From positions 372,001-436,000 of the forward strand of contig WBMV01008391.1 in assembly GCA_013396655.1 (NCBI GenBank): a stretch of 64,000 nucleotides of DNA, written 5' to 3'. The translations under genes were made by a program, and so were the position numbers. The DNA is from Campylorhamphus procurvoides. Its lineage: Eukaryota > Chordata > Aves > Passeriformes > Dendrocolaptidae. Under the pieces are notes generated by a model. That model was not told where the DNA came from. It searched no databases and was given only the letters and a program-made list of their open reading frames with translations. Below are positions 25,061 to 39,534 of this stretch, one piece after another. The stretch's first letter is position 1. The number at the start of each line of letters is the position of its first letter.

Positions 25061-28000
25061 ATCATATGCTATTCCCTCTGTCATGACCATAAGAAAAGGG
25101 TCTGTAAAGCTACCTTAATTTACTATGGAAATTGCAGAAGTGAAACACCTAAGTAAACGGAGCACATAAAATATGCCACTACAATGTTTTGAATTGACTT
25201 CAACAATGCATAAGCTAATCTAATGATTTTATCCAATTAGAAAACCATTAAAATGCCTCACCTTCATAAATGTCTTTCAAATGTACTATCATGGACTCCA
25301 ATTACTCAAATAACTCGCTGAACTCTGCACCCTTCTGCACTCTATCTGCCGCTGTAACCCAATATATTGGCAGAATAGCCAAACCCAACCCCTTAAACTA
25401 GCCCCTAATGATTAAGGACTGAAACAATGCTTTCTCTGACTTCTCATGAGAAAACACACACTTCCCAGCATTATGGACTTAGCTTCCCTGGAGTGCAATT
25501 GCTGGCATCCAATGAACTGAAGACAGTTTCCGTCTTTCAGTAATTTCTGTAACTTTTTTTTTGCTTCTGTTTTATGTACACGCCCAAGAAACAAGTCGGA
25601 ATGGCCACATTTGCCAGGGCTAAGTCTAAGCAAATGCTTGACATCACGTAGCAGAAGTATCTGAAGAGTACCATGTAGTTGCTTTGTTACAAAAAGAGAA
25701 GGGTAAGTGATAGACAAGACATGAATGTAAAGGTTAGCTAGTGCATATTAAATTTGGATCCTAGTAAAATTCAACTAAGTGTAACTAAGGATGTCTCCAA
25801 GCACAGTCTGGAGATTCATGCTGGGTTAATTTAAGGAATTCCCAATTCAAGTCTGTTTCTAGTTCTTCTGCAGGAGATTAACCAGATTCTGATTAAGAGA
25901 TTAACCTGATTTTCATTAACAAAAACTGTGGAAGCAAACATGCTCTGCCTCTTCAGCTACTTCATTTCATAGCTTTCAATTAATTTCTGTTTAAATTACC
26001 TCACTACAAATTAGATCCCCAAGATCCAGGATACTTTCTCTCTGTTGGCTGCACTAAGATGGTATGAGCTTTCAAAGGAAAGAGCAAAGCAAATAAAGAG
26101 GAACCCCATTTGAATCATCAAAAAAAAAAAAAAGATGCTGGAGTGCTGTGTGTGTTTGAAAGCTTTTAAGATAATAAGTGCTTAGCTTTGTAACTGATTT
26201 CAAGGGAATCCAAAAGGTCCACTTCCTGATTTTGTATTCCATGCTGTAAGCAAGGGTCTAGCTCCACAGGATGACCACTGCTTCTGAGCAGAAAAAAAAT
26301 CAGAGCAGACATATTCAATAGTTCCAGTGAATAACCACTATTGGCAAAACACAGTATGTTTTTGCTCCAATCCTAGTGCACAGGAACATAATCAACTGGC
26401 TCCTCTTTCACAAAAAATGAAGACAAGAAATTTGCTTTAGAGATCTTACAAGAGATCCAACTTAAAGGTAGGATTCTTATAATCTAATGTTATCATATAA
26501 AAGACATGTTAAATTTAAGCTAGCTGTCTAGGTACAGTGAATGGAAAAAAATACATCTGCAGGAACTACAAGTAGATTGTATATGAACAGCTGGATCACC
26601 ATCCAGAAAGATTTCACCCACTTCATTGAATGTAACAGAAATGTGTTCAACCTACCAGTCTAGATCTCTAACTAAAATCCAGTGATGTAATTTTATTGAC
26701 AAAGAAGGGTCATGAGAAAATTCAAAGACACAACTGGTCCTGAATTGTAATATAAGAAACTAGTAAATCAAACCCCTTTAAAAGTAATCTTTGAAATATT
26801 TAAAAATAGCAACAAAAATCTATTTGGTTTAGAAGGATTATTCTGTTACAGTAAAGTTATTTCCATGTTGCTATTAAACTAGTTAGCACTTTGTGTAGTC
26901 ACAAACTAACTTTGCATGAGAAATTTAATTTAAATTGCCTTATGAGTAGTAACAGAGAAAATGCAAACATACCACTCAAACTGTCATATCTATCATTAAA
27001 TAATGCCCATATTACCTAAAGCAGAATACCTTTTTCCTAAAGATCCACACCCTGCACATCCCTCTGAAGAAAAACCCACCACCTGGATTAGCAAGGTTTC
27101 ATACATGCATGGCCTGCAGCAACAAGTAAATTTATTAGATCTCTGGCAAAACATTCTTAAAATAAACTTTAATAGTTTTCAGCTCTCTGCTTACTAATTT
27201 GTTTTGTGGCGCCAGACAACTTCTTCCAACAGGATCCAGCTGAACTGAAGTAAGGTTCACTTCCTCATCTCACAGAATAACGGGTTTAGCTCAACTAGCT
27301 TAGTTATTGTCATATATGAGACTGTTTTTGTTTTTGTTTATACCTTTAAAGTAGTGCTACACATGTATTAGCCCATAGGAAAACCGCTGTCTTTAAAGCC
27401 TAATCAGACAAAGTGTTAAATGTGAGGGTCATGGGGTATCCTAAGCCCTGGTTTCAAAACTTATGAGTAATAACAGAAAAGTGTACTGCAACCTTACAAA
27501 TGAAAGATATAATAGCAGAGAAGCTAAGAGAAATATACTTACAATCAAAATATTATTTCAATATTGTAGTATTTTAAGAAATTCCTTTTTTTTCTGGAAA
27601 AAATAACATACATACATACATACATACATATATATGTGTTTACACACACATACATATATATATATATGTGTGTGTGTGTACACACACACTGATTCACTGG
27701 TTTCATTTTCATTAAATTACATTTTCATTGAGAACCTGCCATTGCAAACTCTTACCTAAGTATCTTATGTTTCAATGCTTCAAAAATAATTCTCATGCTT
27801 AAAACCAGGGTGCAGGAGTGGGTACCATCTAAAACCGAGGCCTCTAAGTTTTCACAATGAATTTTAAATTGTTTTCGTGTCAAATTGGCAAATTTCTCTT
27901 GAAGAAGTAATTGAACTTTTAAATTCTAACTACTGAAGACCCTCTTTACAGAAAATTCTCCTCCATTTCAGATCACAATCCAAACTCATAAATCTTAAAT

Positions 28001-31000
28001 TTTACAGCCTTAGGAATAAAATGTATGCAAGAGGGATTAAAGAGGTTGTTGTTATTTGCAAAACCCATTGTTAGCAAGTTGGAAGAGTGTTTCCATCTTA
28101 TCAACTGGACTTGCTGTAATTTACTGAGAACTGATAGAAAAACTATTCTTTCAGTTGTGTGTCAAAGTGATTGAACTGCTTTTCTTTATTAAGAATTCAC
28201 TTTACATACTTGAATTTTAGTTCTGTTTTTGTTCTGGCAATACAACAAATGAAATGCCTGACTGACTGGAGGAGAACAAATGTCAGGCAGGTTCATTTAA
28301 CATTTATTTATAATTCATTTCAGAGTAATTGTACCAGGTACCCTCAAATACTTAACATTTAATACTATGTGACCAGAGTTTCTCTGGTCCTTTGTGGTGC
28401 CTTTTATCCTTTTAAGCTATGCCAAACCCATAACCTTTTGCAGGTGACTTAGTCCTGCTCAGTAAGGGCAGATTAAAAAAATGAAAATATATGAAGTTGT
28501 TGATATAAAGAACAAAAAAGGGTTCCTTTTTAAGTTACTAACTTTCATTTAAGACAAGCCATGCAAAGAGGTACTCAAAGATAATAGTTCTGCTGAGTAA
28601 AGAAACATTTTCACATTAATGGGTTATTTTTTTATATAATGACAAATTTTTTAGAGCTTGAAGTCTATCCTAAAGGGCAGAATTATATATTCCTAAGGCA
28701 GTAATAATAATATTCCTGTATTATTTTATCTTAAATTCCTATGTTGCAGTGACAATGTATACTGCAAGATGGAAAAAAACACAACACAGAAGAAGCCAAA
28801 AAGTCCTCAAAATATTCAAGCCAAGATGTCACAAATCTGTTTAAATAGGAAAATTAAGTGCATGAAAGTACTTTAGAAATGAATAGGGCAATTGAGACTC
28901 CAGAATAATATGATCCCTGTGAGTTTTCTAAGAGAGAAGCTCAACAGACATAAAGCAAAGGGACAGGGGAAAGAAGCGACTGTGAAATCACGACAACTCA
29001 GTCTTGATAGTATGTTGTTTCCAACACATCACTTCTCTCTCCCTCTTTCTCTCTGCATCTGTATAAAATCTTGACTTATACTTTGAGATAAGTAGCAATT
29101 AAATTAAAATCATCAGTAGAAAAACTGCATCTTTAAAATTAAATCTGCTTTTAGCATACATGTTTTAAGAACTTATTTATGTATCATTCATACTTAGCTT
29201 GAAAAGAAATTACTGTTTTCACTATTATTCCCTGTGTTAACGTACTAGCAGAATACTGCTGTGTCTTGGTAAGTGAAGAGACATATTTACATAAAAACCC
29301 CTTTATTTATAATAGATTTGGCAAGATTTGTTTCAAAAATTACTCACTGACCTTGAAATACGAGGGTGTGTTTTTTGACAGGCCAAGCTGAAGTTGATTT
29401 GGCATCACTCGGGCCTCTGAAAAATCCTTGATGAAGATTTCCACAACCATTCTCCCACACGCATTGAGAAGTTAAAATCCTTCAGCTTTTCCCAATGACC
29501 AGGGAGGCAATGTTTTTCCCAAATTAAGTTCACCTCCCACTGAATCTGCTGGCTATCACATACAGGCAGGTGAAGGCCTCGGTACCTCTGGTCTCAAGTT
29601 TACATTTTTTGCCTTAGTGTTCGTACAGAAATGTGTGGAGGTGCAACCACAGCGGCTTTAACATGCCAGCTAGCACAAATGTTTATCAGTTTTAAAGAAA
29701 GGTGTTTCCCACCCTTTCTTGAAAGAGAGCTGCATAGCGCTCACCTGTTGGGACACGACCTCAGCCTCCCACGTGTTGCCTGCTGTAGCTGATAATGCTG
29801 CTGACACACAAATCACAGAGGTTCCCCAGGCTGCAGCATGATGGGGGGCACTTGGGAAGTTGCTGGGAAAACTCCTCTTGCCTGCAGCAATCCGAACAAT
29901 GTTGATGACATAGTGCTGAGCTGTCATCACCTACCTTCTCCTTTTGCTGCGGGTGTTAAAGTTGCTATTTTAAACTGATTTCATGGCTGTTCAAAATATT
30001 TCTTTCCCCCATTAAATCTGACAATGGCCTTGCTACCTATTAGGATTCCTCCTGCTTTTAGGATGCAGCCACATGTCAGAGACTGAGGCCCATGAGCCGT
30101 TCCAGGAATGACAGAGAAGACCCACAGACTGTACATCTATGAATAGCAGTGGATATAGCAGAGGTTGGAGAACAGGGCAGAGGTGAGAAGATGACAAAGC
30201 TCACCATTTGCTCAGTGAGATTAACAAGAGATCTCCGATGAAATCAGAGATTTCATTCAGAGATGAAATCTGTCACATAAGTACAGATTGTTGCTGAAAT
30301 CCTTCTAGCTAATGACTGCCATAGAGCTACCTGTGAAAGCCTCATAGTTGAGGAAGATGAGCTCTTCCCAGCATGCCTTTTAAGGATCATCATTCCCTTC
30401 TTACCTTAATCATAGAAGAAAATTAAGGTCTTAATTGATAGGACTGATTAATGAGAGGTGCATAAGAGATGGATAAATTACACTCACAGGATTTTTTCCT
30501 CTGTTTTATAGGATCAAACAGGTATCAGTATCATCAGAAGATGGAATGGCAAAAGTATTAATCTCCATACAGACAACAATCCAATATATAAAATGCCACT
30601 GATTGCTGGGTCTCTATGTGACATCTCTGGAAAGATGTACGTTTCAGCCCATCTATAGAAGCTGAGTGATCAGTTGGTCAACCTGAAAGCAATACACTGC
30701 TGATCCACCCGTGCAAAATAATCTATGCCACACATTCTAAAGAAAAATCTGGCAGTGACTCCTTATCTGTTCGGAGACACATCTAAAAAGTTATGCAAAA
30801 CATATTAAATTTCCAACCATTAGCACATGTAACTTTAATCACACAAATGCTCATACCTTGTAAAATAAGATCCTTTATTTCCTACCTGCTACAGGTTTCT
30901 CCCTGCTACTGAAATTTTCCTGCTTTAACCTTTAACCAAAGAAGTATCCTAATACTGTGTTACCTATTTAAGAAAATAATCTGTGTATCTAGGTTTCCAT

Positions 31001-31048
31001 CTCCTGCCTTTACAAAAAGGAAACTACTATTAATCTTATTTGTAAAGT
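25061..31048. other. Presumed intron, no gene seen
   Basis: AT-rich non-coding sequence with an A-tract (26120-26133), a compound TACA/TA/TG microsatellite (27607-27689) and a small alternating hairpin (30237-30272). No exon or RNA gene was recognised. Confidence 0.55.
27607..27689. repeat. Compound microsatellite (CATA)n/(TA)n/(TG)n/(AC)n
   Basis: Runs of CATA units, then TATATG, ACACAC, TATATA, TGTGTG and ACACAC follow each other. The alternating purine-pyrimidine pattern is self-complementary in parts and could fold back. Confidence 0.93.
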
Positions 31049-31300
31049 TGTATTTGGTCTGGCTGCGATGGAGTTCATTTCCCCATAGCAGCCCTCACAG
31101 TGCTCTGCTTTGCACTGGTAGCTAGAAAGGTGGTAACACACCAGTGTTCTGGCTACTGCTCAGCAGTGCTCACACAGCATCAGCACTGCCTCTCCAACAT
31201 TCCACCCTCCATCAGTAGGCTGAGGATGGGAGAGATCTTGGACAGGGACACAAATAGGACAGCTAATCCAAACCGACCAAAGGGATATTCTCACCATCTT
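31049..31300 (-). mobile_element. LTR fragment of avian endogenous retroelement
   Basis: The + strand starts with the complement of an LTR 3' end (TTTGGTCTGGCTGCGATGGA, then GAGTTCATTT) and runs to CCAAAGGGATATTC. The same family appears in the opposite orientation at 47071-47632, where the corresponding stretch reads GGAATATCCCTTTGG. The LTR part 5' of that point is missing here, so it is a truncated LTR. No internal retroviral coding sequence adjoins it. Confidence 0.82.
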
Positions 31301-31372
31301 CCACCAACAAAAGAAGGGGCTTCTTGCCTTTCTCTCCATTTCTAGACAGTTTTTGATGAAATGGAACTAATG

Positions 31373-31429
31373 GTTTAAACTAGAAGAACTTTAAGATCCT
31401 TTCCAACCTCAAATCATTCTATGATTCTA
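31373..31429 (+). mobile_element. CR1 LINE 3' tail fragment
   Basis: Reads GAACTTTAAGATCCTTTCCA and then CATTCTATGATTCTA, the end of a CR1 LINE. It lies about 70 bases beyond the broken end of the LTR fragment. Confidence 0.88.
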
Positions 31430-34337
31430 AAACTGGGTGCTGCAATCCAAAGAAAGTCTCATGATAAGTTTTTTTACACTCTTTGTCTCAAACACTTGAA
31501 GATAACACATTCTGACCTTGAAAGTCTTTGTCCAAACATATTTCTAATCCTTTGAACATGATTCTCACCTCATTTTACTAAATTCATATGCTTCAGATTT
31601 CTTAGCTGCTGAAATACGAGCAATAGCTCCGTTGTTCACCTCTTCACATACTCACTAAGTACTTGGAATGAGGCTAATACAGTCTAGCACAACCATGAGA
31701 AAGCCCTTTCTTTTCACTTTCTAGTTAATGAGCAACTTTCAGGATAAGTTTGATAAAGATCCTTATGTAAAAGAACATGGGAGAGAACAGTGAAGTGAAA
31801 CGTGTCTACTGTCTCAAAAACTACTTGTTCAATGCATTTACTCTAGTATGTGCTTACATCAAAGAGGCCTATGTTGTAGTCTCCTAGTTCTTTCATTAAA
31901 CAGGTATTTCAATCTACAATCACCAAGATACAGTAATGTGCTTTTGCACATGAACATGGGGGCAAGACACATGTATCCTGTTAGAGCCATACAAACAGGC
32001 TCCAGTGGAACACGTACATCTTCATGGCACAAAGGGTAATATCACATGACTCAGCCCTGCTAGAATCAAAGATTTACTACGCTGATGCTCTGCTGAGCCT
32101 ACTCAGCCCTGCTGATGTTGATTCCTGAGACAGTTCATTAAGCTCTATCTTGAGGATCTCATGTTGGTCCACAGGCAGAAAAGGTTTATTTTTGGCTAGA
32201 GGGAAATAAATGAGGAGGGTAGATTTTATCTTGGGTTCTCTCAGTGTTTTTCCACAGTGCACTCTACAGGTTGTTGGATACACTTGTCTCTCTCTTTCCT
32301 ACTCATGTGTGGCCACAGAAATCATTTTCTCTCCACTCTGTCATCGATGCCATTCTCGTGGTGAATACAGTAACTGTTTACACAAATATATAACATAGAC
32401 CAAGTCTTCCAACCTTTTTTTTTAAGGTTTCCTTTCACATTATTCAACAACAAGGAGGGATTTCAGCAATATGTGTTAAAAAATTTCATAGCCAGTTTTC
32501 ATACCAGTGTCCTCACAGGGCACTGCTTCTTTGAGTCACATTTTGAAAAACAGCATTTATTTAAATGTACTGGAGAACAGGGTGGCAAACCTCATGGCAT
32601 GAAAGCGAGTCTAGACTTTCATTCAGACTATGGTTGATCTTTTTCTTCGTAACAGATCTTGGAGCAGAGCCACTCAGAATTTTCAGAAGAATGAGATTTG
32701 GACAGTATAATGTACAGGAAAGTTATAACCTTTTAGGTTAACTCTTTGCTCCTTTACCAAGTATGCAACAAAATCTGAATAAAATAAAAGTTATGTAGAA
32801 GTGCATGGAAGTTTGACATAACAGCATATTGATTTGCTTAAGTACTACACAGAGATATATAGATATAGATGTGTAATGAAGGTAATATTCCAGAATAAAA
32901 TTTAAAGTTTGAGCATAGCCAATTATGACTATACTGTATTTCAACTTTAAAGCAAATGTGGTCTCTTCTTATAGTCTATAGTGCTGAGCAAAGCTGACTT
33001 TATAACACCAGCTTTCCACTGTCTAATACATTGAATGTAAAACCCTTCTTCAAGAAAAAGCCAAGAATATCTAGAGAAGAGTATTGTGCAGACATAACAT
33101 GTGAAGTCAGACTTGACTTGGGCAAGTCACTGGCACGCAGACAGGAATGTGTCAGTAGGGAAGTCCTTACATCTTGAGTGATTCTGCCATCTATTGAATT
33201 GTTTGTGCTAAAGAGATGGTAAAAAGGAGATGTGATGAAATCAGGGATCAGTGACAAAATAATTAAGGAATTTCATTAATAGTACTGATTGGGCATATCA
33301 AACATCTTTCATGGGTTCTGAAATAGATTGGTTTGTATGTTTTAACTATATGGGTAGCTATTTAATATTCATCAGCTGGCAAGCAGGAAGGTTGATTTCG
33401 TTTTAGCAAAAGATCACCATACATTTCAGATCTAACCAAACTCTCAAATTCATGTTTACTCTGATCTTTGTTTCTCAAAGATGGCATAGTTTGATGTTAC
33501 AGTGAAAACAATTTAATCTCACTGATGGTCCTACATGCCACTTTTCAAAATAAATCTACTACTCTGGAAAGAAGTGTTGAGACCATTCAGCCCTTTTGTG
33601 CACATACTGTACCATACTTCGCTTTAATCCTCACTCTTTTTTGAACTTTTTTATATTTCACACATATGACTCTTTCAAGTTGACTCTAAATCTTACTTTC
33701 CTCAATAATTCTTAGTGTTAATCAGTTAGAATTTATTTGGACTTGATTTGAAATGCAGCTTCCTTAGTAGCTTGATTGGATACCAAAAGATGATTCTTAG
33801 AGCAGTAAATCACAATCAAATATGACACAAGAAAGAAGTGTTACATGTGAAAAGAAAACCATTAACATCCCCCTCCCCAAACCAAACCCAAACCAGTGTA
33901 AGTCTGAACAGGAATTAAAATAGCGATTTTCTAGATCACTTTTGGTGTCAAAAAAGAAGAAGGTTTAATCAATACTCTATTGCCAAATCTGAATTTCTGT
34001 TTATACCACAACAAATATGATGATAAAACATCCCCCAACTCAGTATTCTAGTAAACCCACTGGTTGCAAAATTAAAAAAAAACCCCTGCAACTTCATTAA
34101 AATGAATAATGCAAAACTTCCTGTAAATTATTCCTGTGAATTCCTGAATGCTCTCTGCAGTCTAATATGTAATATTTTGCAGAATTCTTTTTGCCTATAG
34201 TTGACTGGCAAGTGAACTCTTATAAAACCAGCAGTAACCAAGTATCCTGCAGAAATTCTGTAAAATGTTTCAAAGAAAGAATCATAATGTAGCATGATGG
34301 AAAGAAAAGTAAGTCTGATATGATACAGTGGATTGCT
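31430..34337. other. Presumed intron, no gene seen
   Basis: AT-rich sequence without recognisable exons, RNA genes or transposons. Confidence 0.55.
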
Positions 34338-35190
34338 GCAGACCTGCTTGAGGCAGGAAGGTTCTATGGAAGGATCTGGACAGGCTGGGTCAATGGGCCA
34401 AGGCCAGCTGTATGAGGTCTGACAAGGCCAAGTGACAGATTCTGCACTTGGGTCACAGCAACCCCCTGCAGCACTACAGGCTGGGGGAAGAGAGGCTGGA
34501 AAGCTGCCAGGTGGAAAAGGACCTGGGGGTGCTGGTCAACAGCCGGCTGAACAGGAGCCAGGAGTGTGCCCAGGGGACCAAGGAGGACAGTGGCATCCTG
34601 GCTTGTGTCAGCAACAGTGTGGCCAGCAGGATCAGGGCAGGGATCATCTCCCTGTACTCGGCACTGGTGAGGCTGCAACTCAAGTCCTGTGTCCAGCTCT
34701 GGGCCCCTCAATTCAAGAAGGACACTGAGGTGCTAGAGTGAGTCCAGAGAAGGGCAATGAAGCTGGGAAAGGGTCTAGAGAGTAAGTCCTATGAGGAGCA
34801 GCTGAGAGAACTGTCAGTGTTTATGCTGAAAAAGAGGAGGTTCAGAGTGTTCCTTACTACTCTCTACAACTACCTGCAAGGATGGTGTAGCCAGATGGGG
34901 ATCACCCTCTCCTCCCAGGAAACTAGCGACAGAACAAGAGGAAACAGCCTCAAACTATACCAAGGGAGGTTCAGGTTGGATATCAGAAAGAATTTTTTCA
35001 TTGAAAGGGTGATCAGGCATTGGAATGGGCTGCCAGGGAGCTGGTAGAGTCACCATCCTTGGAAGTGTTCAAGAAATGACTAAACATGCCACTTAGTGCT
35101 ATGGTTTATTTGACATGGTGGTGTTCATTCAAAGGTAGGATTCAATAATCTTGGAAGTCTTTTCCAACCTTAATGATTCTATGATTCTAT
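34338..35190 (+). mobile_element. CR1 LINE, C-terminal RT region and 3' UTR
   Basis: This is the longest contiguous CR1 in the window. It starts inside the reverse-transcriptase C-terminal part. Open pieces at 34448-34741 and 34757-35047 carry EKDLGVLVNSRLNRSQECA, LYSALVRLQLKSCVQLWAPQ and RLDIRKNFF, typical of CR1 ORF2 near its end. A stop and frame breaks divide them, so no functional protein is made. The element ends with CTTTTCCAACCTTAATGATT and then CTATGATTCTAT at 35190. Its GC content is well above that of the flanks. Confidence 0.95.
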
Positions 35191-38100
35191 ATTACAGCCA
35201 ATACACAATACATTCTGGCACTTAATAGTCAAGAAATCTACAGTATTTGGGTCGATAAATGAACAATACGTGAAAACATTCATTTTCCTATGAAAGCTAA
35301 ATGGTGTGTGAAGCAAACTGCTTACAGTGCTTAGAGCTCTTTCAGAGACATACTCAACAAGGTATAAATCTCTTCACTCTAGTAAGTACAATATTTATAT
35401 GTTCTAACCTATGCCAAAATATTATTATTATTTCAGGAGATGAAAAATTGTAAACATTTTAGAGAATATTATTGCTATGGTTCCCTCCATTCCTAGCATT
35501 TCAGCACCATACTGCAAACACTAACGGGCAACTCAAGGCCAGCATTCATTTCTATGGTTTGAATTTGTCCAAAAGGCAGTGTGAAGTGCAATTATCAGCA
35601 AACAATGCAGTGTGAGTATTAATTTACAGGTTAACATGAGTTAAAAGGATGACTTAACACTAATGTATTAAGGATGGTTTGTGTGGAACATGGAGAATAT
35701 CATTAATGCTAAAGAATTTTAAACCTAATATGCTCAAATGACTGACACAATTTTTTGACCATGGAGATTTACATTTCTCATATAAGTTTTGGGAAGAATA
35801 CTGATTTCTTTCCAACAGCTATGTATCCTACATTTTTAAGAAGCCACTAGCATTTCACCTGATGAACTTTTGCACTTTCTTTGTACATTGTCAGATTAAT
35901 ACAGAAAAGTACATACTACTTTTATGGAATACTCTTTAATATGAAATTGAATAGACACGGAACATAAATATGTTCCTAAGCTGCAATTCTCCTTCTCTCT
36001 CTTTATCTCTGTATATATCTTAAACAAGAGGACTATAAATGCATATGTAAATCCGTATATATATACACAAATACACAGAAAGAGTTATATAAGAATGCAC
36101 AGGGCCTAACAGTTAAACAGTTCATTGAGTACAGTGCATTCACTCTGTATTCAAAATCAGTCTAATTTGGCAGCTCAGCTGAAGAAACTGAGGCAACAAC
36201 TACTCCCTAAGATGTAGACTTGGTCCATATTTTTTGTGTTGCTCTGCCATCACAGAAGAGCATGGATAGCCATAACAGATGCTCACCAGTGAGATGCATT
36301 TCATATCACGAACATAAATATGCACCATACCAATGCAAATTTTTCATTTTTTATTGTTCATGTTATACATTGGTATTTATTTTTCATCTTACAGAAAATT
36401 CAAGTATTTACTCAGGGCTGGAATAACCTATGTAACAGGTTGAGGATTAATTCTCTTTGGCTACTTAAATCAGTAATGTGGATGATAATAATAATATTAC
36501 AGTTATGGATAGATATAATATTTCATTTTATGAAGCAAAGTGAAATATACTGCAGATCTCCAGGGTCATGCTTTATGTATTAATGGTTCAATTCCACCTG
36601 CCTCACACTCCAATCCTGATAAGAAGCATTTCAAGAGTGATTCCCTGTGAACCTCATCCAGGACTGCAGCAGGCTCTCTCTGCAGACACGAGAAATCTGT
36701 TCATACACTTTTCCAAGACTCACAATTAAAATTTCCCATTCTGCCAGTAAACCAAGACTGAGCACTCTGTTCTAGAGTGAAAAATTCACTTTGTGAAAAC
36801 AACACAGTAATGTCAGGCTTTCTCTCCTGCTTTCAATACTGCAGTTTAAGTTGGTATAACACACTGTCCTGTCTTCTCCCATTAGTCAGACCTTTACCTG
36901 GGGTAAGCCTTTGGGCTGGACACTATGTCGGCTGTGGACACTGCTGGTTCTACACAGCTTGACTTACTAGAAACACCCCAAAAAGAAAAGAGATTGTGGA
37001 GAGCAATGTTCTGGCAAAAAATGTGATGGCTATCCCGAGCAGAAAACTCTTTTTGCTTTCTATGGAATTCTTTTATCTCTTCACTCACACAACCCTTTAC
37101 CGGATTAACACTTATACATCCCCACCCAAGTATCAACAAGTATATGTAGCTCATAGTTATAGTCACAGCGGTAAGATTATTTACTCCTGTGACATAGAAT
37201 TCACATTTTAATTGCATTCACTCCATTCAAGTAAGTTCAGGCTAAGTGGAAATGGACAAAACTGAAGGCACTCCAGTAGTTCAGTTCCTTTACTGTTCTT
37301 GCCAGCAGCAGCTGAAAGCTCTCCTCCACTTTCTCTCCAGAACTCTCTGTCTGTGGATACATTACTGCATTGAATTACACTCATGTTATGCTAGACAGGT
37401 TTTCTGAAAAGCATTTATTGAGATATGTTTCACCCAACTTTGGATAAGGTAGATGTCTGTATCCTAAGATAGTTATCGTAAGCATCCATTATAGCCAGTT
37501 GAAGTGAAGTCAGTGGATTTGGATCTGGCTGCCTAAATATAGGTATTCAGGGTCATTTGAGACCCTTTAAGATATCTGGGATATCTGCAGAGGGATGGCA
37601 AATATAATACAGGATTAACAGAAACCATGTCCTTTGACAGGGTGGGACTGAGGTTAGGCAGGTTGGCTGAATCCCCTCACAGTACACTTGGTCCTGTGCT
37701 GAGGGAACTGAAACCTGCCCAGTGGTGTCTGGTTTGCTATTCAGCTCATCCTGAAGAGGACACTTGCACTGTTCAAATAGTTTTGTGATTCCCAACTGTG
37801 CCATCTACTTTTTCAAGGACTTCAATAGGACCTTTGACAACCAGACACACTCAAGAAATCTACATTTAGTCCTCTAACATTGTCTGTCTTCAGTCTAGCA
37901 CAAACTACATGTAAACCTTTTTTTCAGAGAAGGGAGAATGCAGATTGAAAAACAAATCTCATGTTACATGGCAGCTGACTCCATTGCTCAAAGGGAAATT
38001 TGCAAGCCCTGCCTCTTGGCACTGTATCTTTGAGATGAATGTGTGGATGTTTGCCTGCATCAAACAGGCAGCCTGAAGCAATGTGCACATCACAGAGCAG

Positions 38101-39534
38101 GACATGTTCTGAAGGAGGCAGTACCCATTTCAATGTTGGTCTCAGATGAGATTGAACTGACTGAAAATGCATCCCTGAGCCATGGTTTCCTGTATGCATT
38201 CAGCAAATACAGACTAAGCACTGTCTAAGAAATCCAGAACTCCCTTTTGCCCCATGAGGTCTCAGTGACAGCTTCTGCTCTGTCCCCTTCCTGGAGCTGG
38301 CATAAGTGGTTGTATGGCCATTTAAGGAACTGCTCTAGGGAACTGATCTCTAGTAGAACTAAATGTGGAAAGAGTTTAATTTTAATCTGGGTGATTTCCG
38401 TGACCCAGAGTTCATGGCACAGCAGCAACAGTGCTTGTGCCAGTTTAAGGCAGGCAGCAGCAGAGTGGCAAATGCCAGTGGTGGAGAGAGAGCTGGACTG
38501 CGTACTTGGCAGCAATGCTGTCTCTTGATGCTGAAAGCAAGCCCTCCTGCTGGCATTCCTTACTGGTATAAATCAGTGTGTTAGAATGTAAATCTGGCCA
38601 TTAACCTGAAAAGGGAGTTTTCCATGTTATTTCCACTGAGAAACAACTTCACCCCTATGTCTGATACCTAATGCAGAGTGAAACAAAGGAACACACACTT
38701 TGATGGTGACACAAATCACATCACTTTTAATGACATGAAAATGATTCCTGATAGAAGTCAGAGGTTGTTGTGGCAACCATTTAAAGAGGTCATAAAGGTT
38801 CCTGCCTTACAATGCTTCCCAAGAAAAGCAAAAGCCTACAGATACCCAGGCTTTCTGTTAAGACTCCTTTCCATCAGACTCACAGGGCACTAATGTGACT
38901 GAAGGATGGAGCTTTCTGAAATGTTGTAGCTTGCTCCTTTTGATCATTTGTGAGGCACTACCTTGCATCTAAGTGCCCACCAGCCACCCCCTTCAAAGGT
39001 AAGCAGTCACTCCACAAAATGGAGATGTGATGTCCTAACAAGACAAACCCTCTAAAAATTAATTCCCTTAAACTCATGTTTTACGTACACACCCATAGAT
39101 ACCTACTTAAAAACACACAAATATCTAGGATGTAAAGCACTCATAAGAATAGATTCTAAAGTGCAAGTATAATTTAAAAAAGAAACTAAATGGATAGAAG
39201 CTTGGTTTGTTTTGATTTGTAGATGACCAAAAAAGAACAGGAATTTCTCTGATTAATAGTGTATCACTTGTACCAAAGTGCTAAATAAAAAAAATCTATA
39301 GAAATATCAGGAAATTAAAAATACATTTTGTTTCTGCAGACCTCCTTAGCTTGAGAAATGTTTTTATCTGCAATTGTATCCTATTTACTAAACCATTCAA
39401 TATGTTCACAAAATAAAGGATGAAGAATATAGGTCTCAGCTGAAAATTGAGGTCTGTGCATTAGTTTCTCCCTTCTGCAATGCTGCACTTGAGTGCCCCT
39501 CCCACATATACTATGAAACATACGTATATGAAAA
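35191..39534. other. Presumed intron, no gene seen
   Basis: Contains copy 1 of a 105-base direct repeat (37171-37275). It also has a moderately GC-rich patch at about 38220-38590 where several frames on both strands stay open for 60-96 codons. No motif supports coding. Confidence 0.55.
37171..37275 (+). repeat. 105-base direct repeat, copy 1
   Basis: Matches 47841-47945 in the same orientation over 105 bases with five substitutions and no gap. Shared stretches include CTCCTGTGACATAGAATTCA and GGACAAAACTGAAGGCACTC. The family is not recognised. Confidence 0.95.

Noticed and set aside
34448..35047. Host gene resembling a reverse transcriptase
   Set aside because: The open pieces are remnants of CR1 ORF2, interrupted by a stop and frame breaks.
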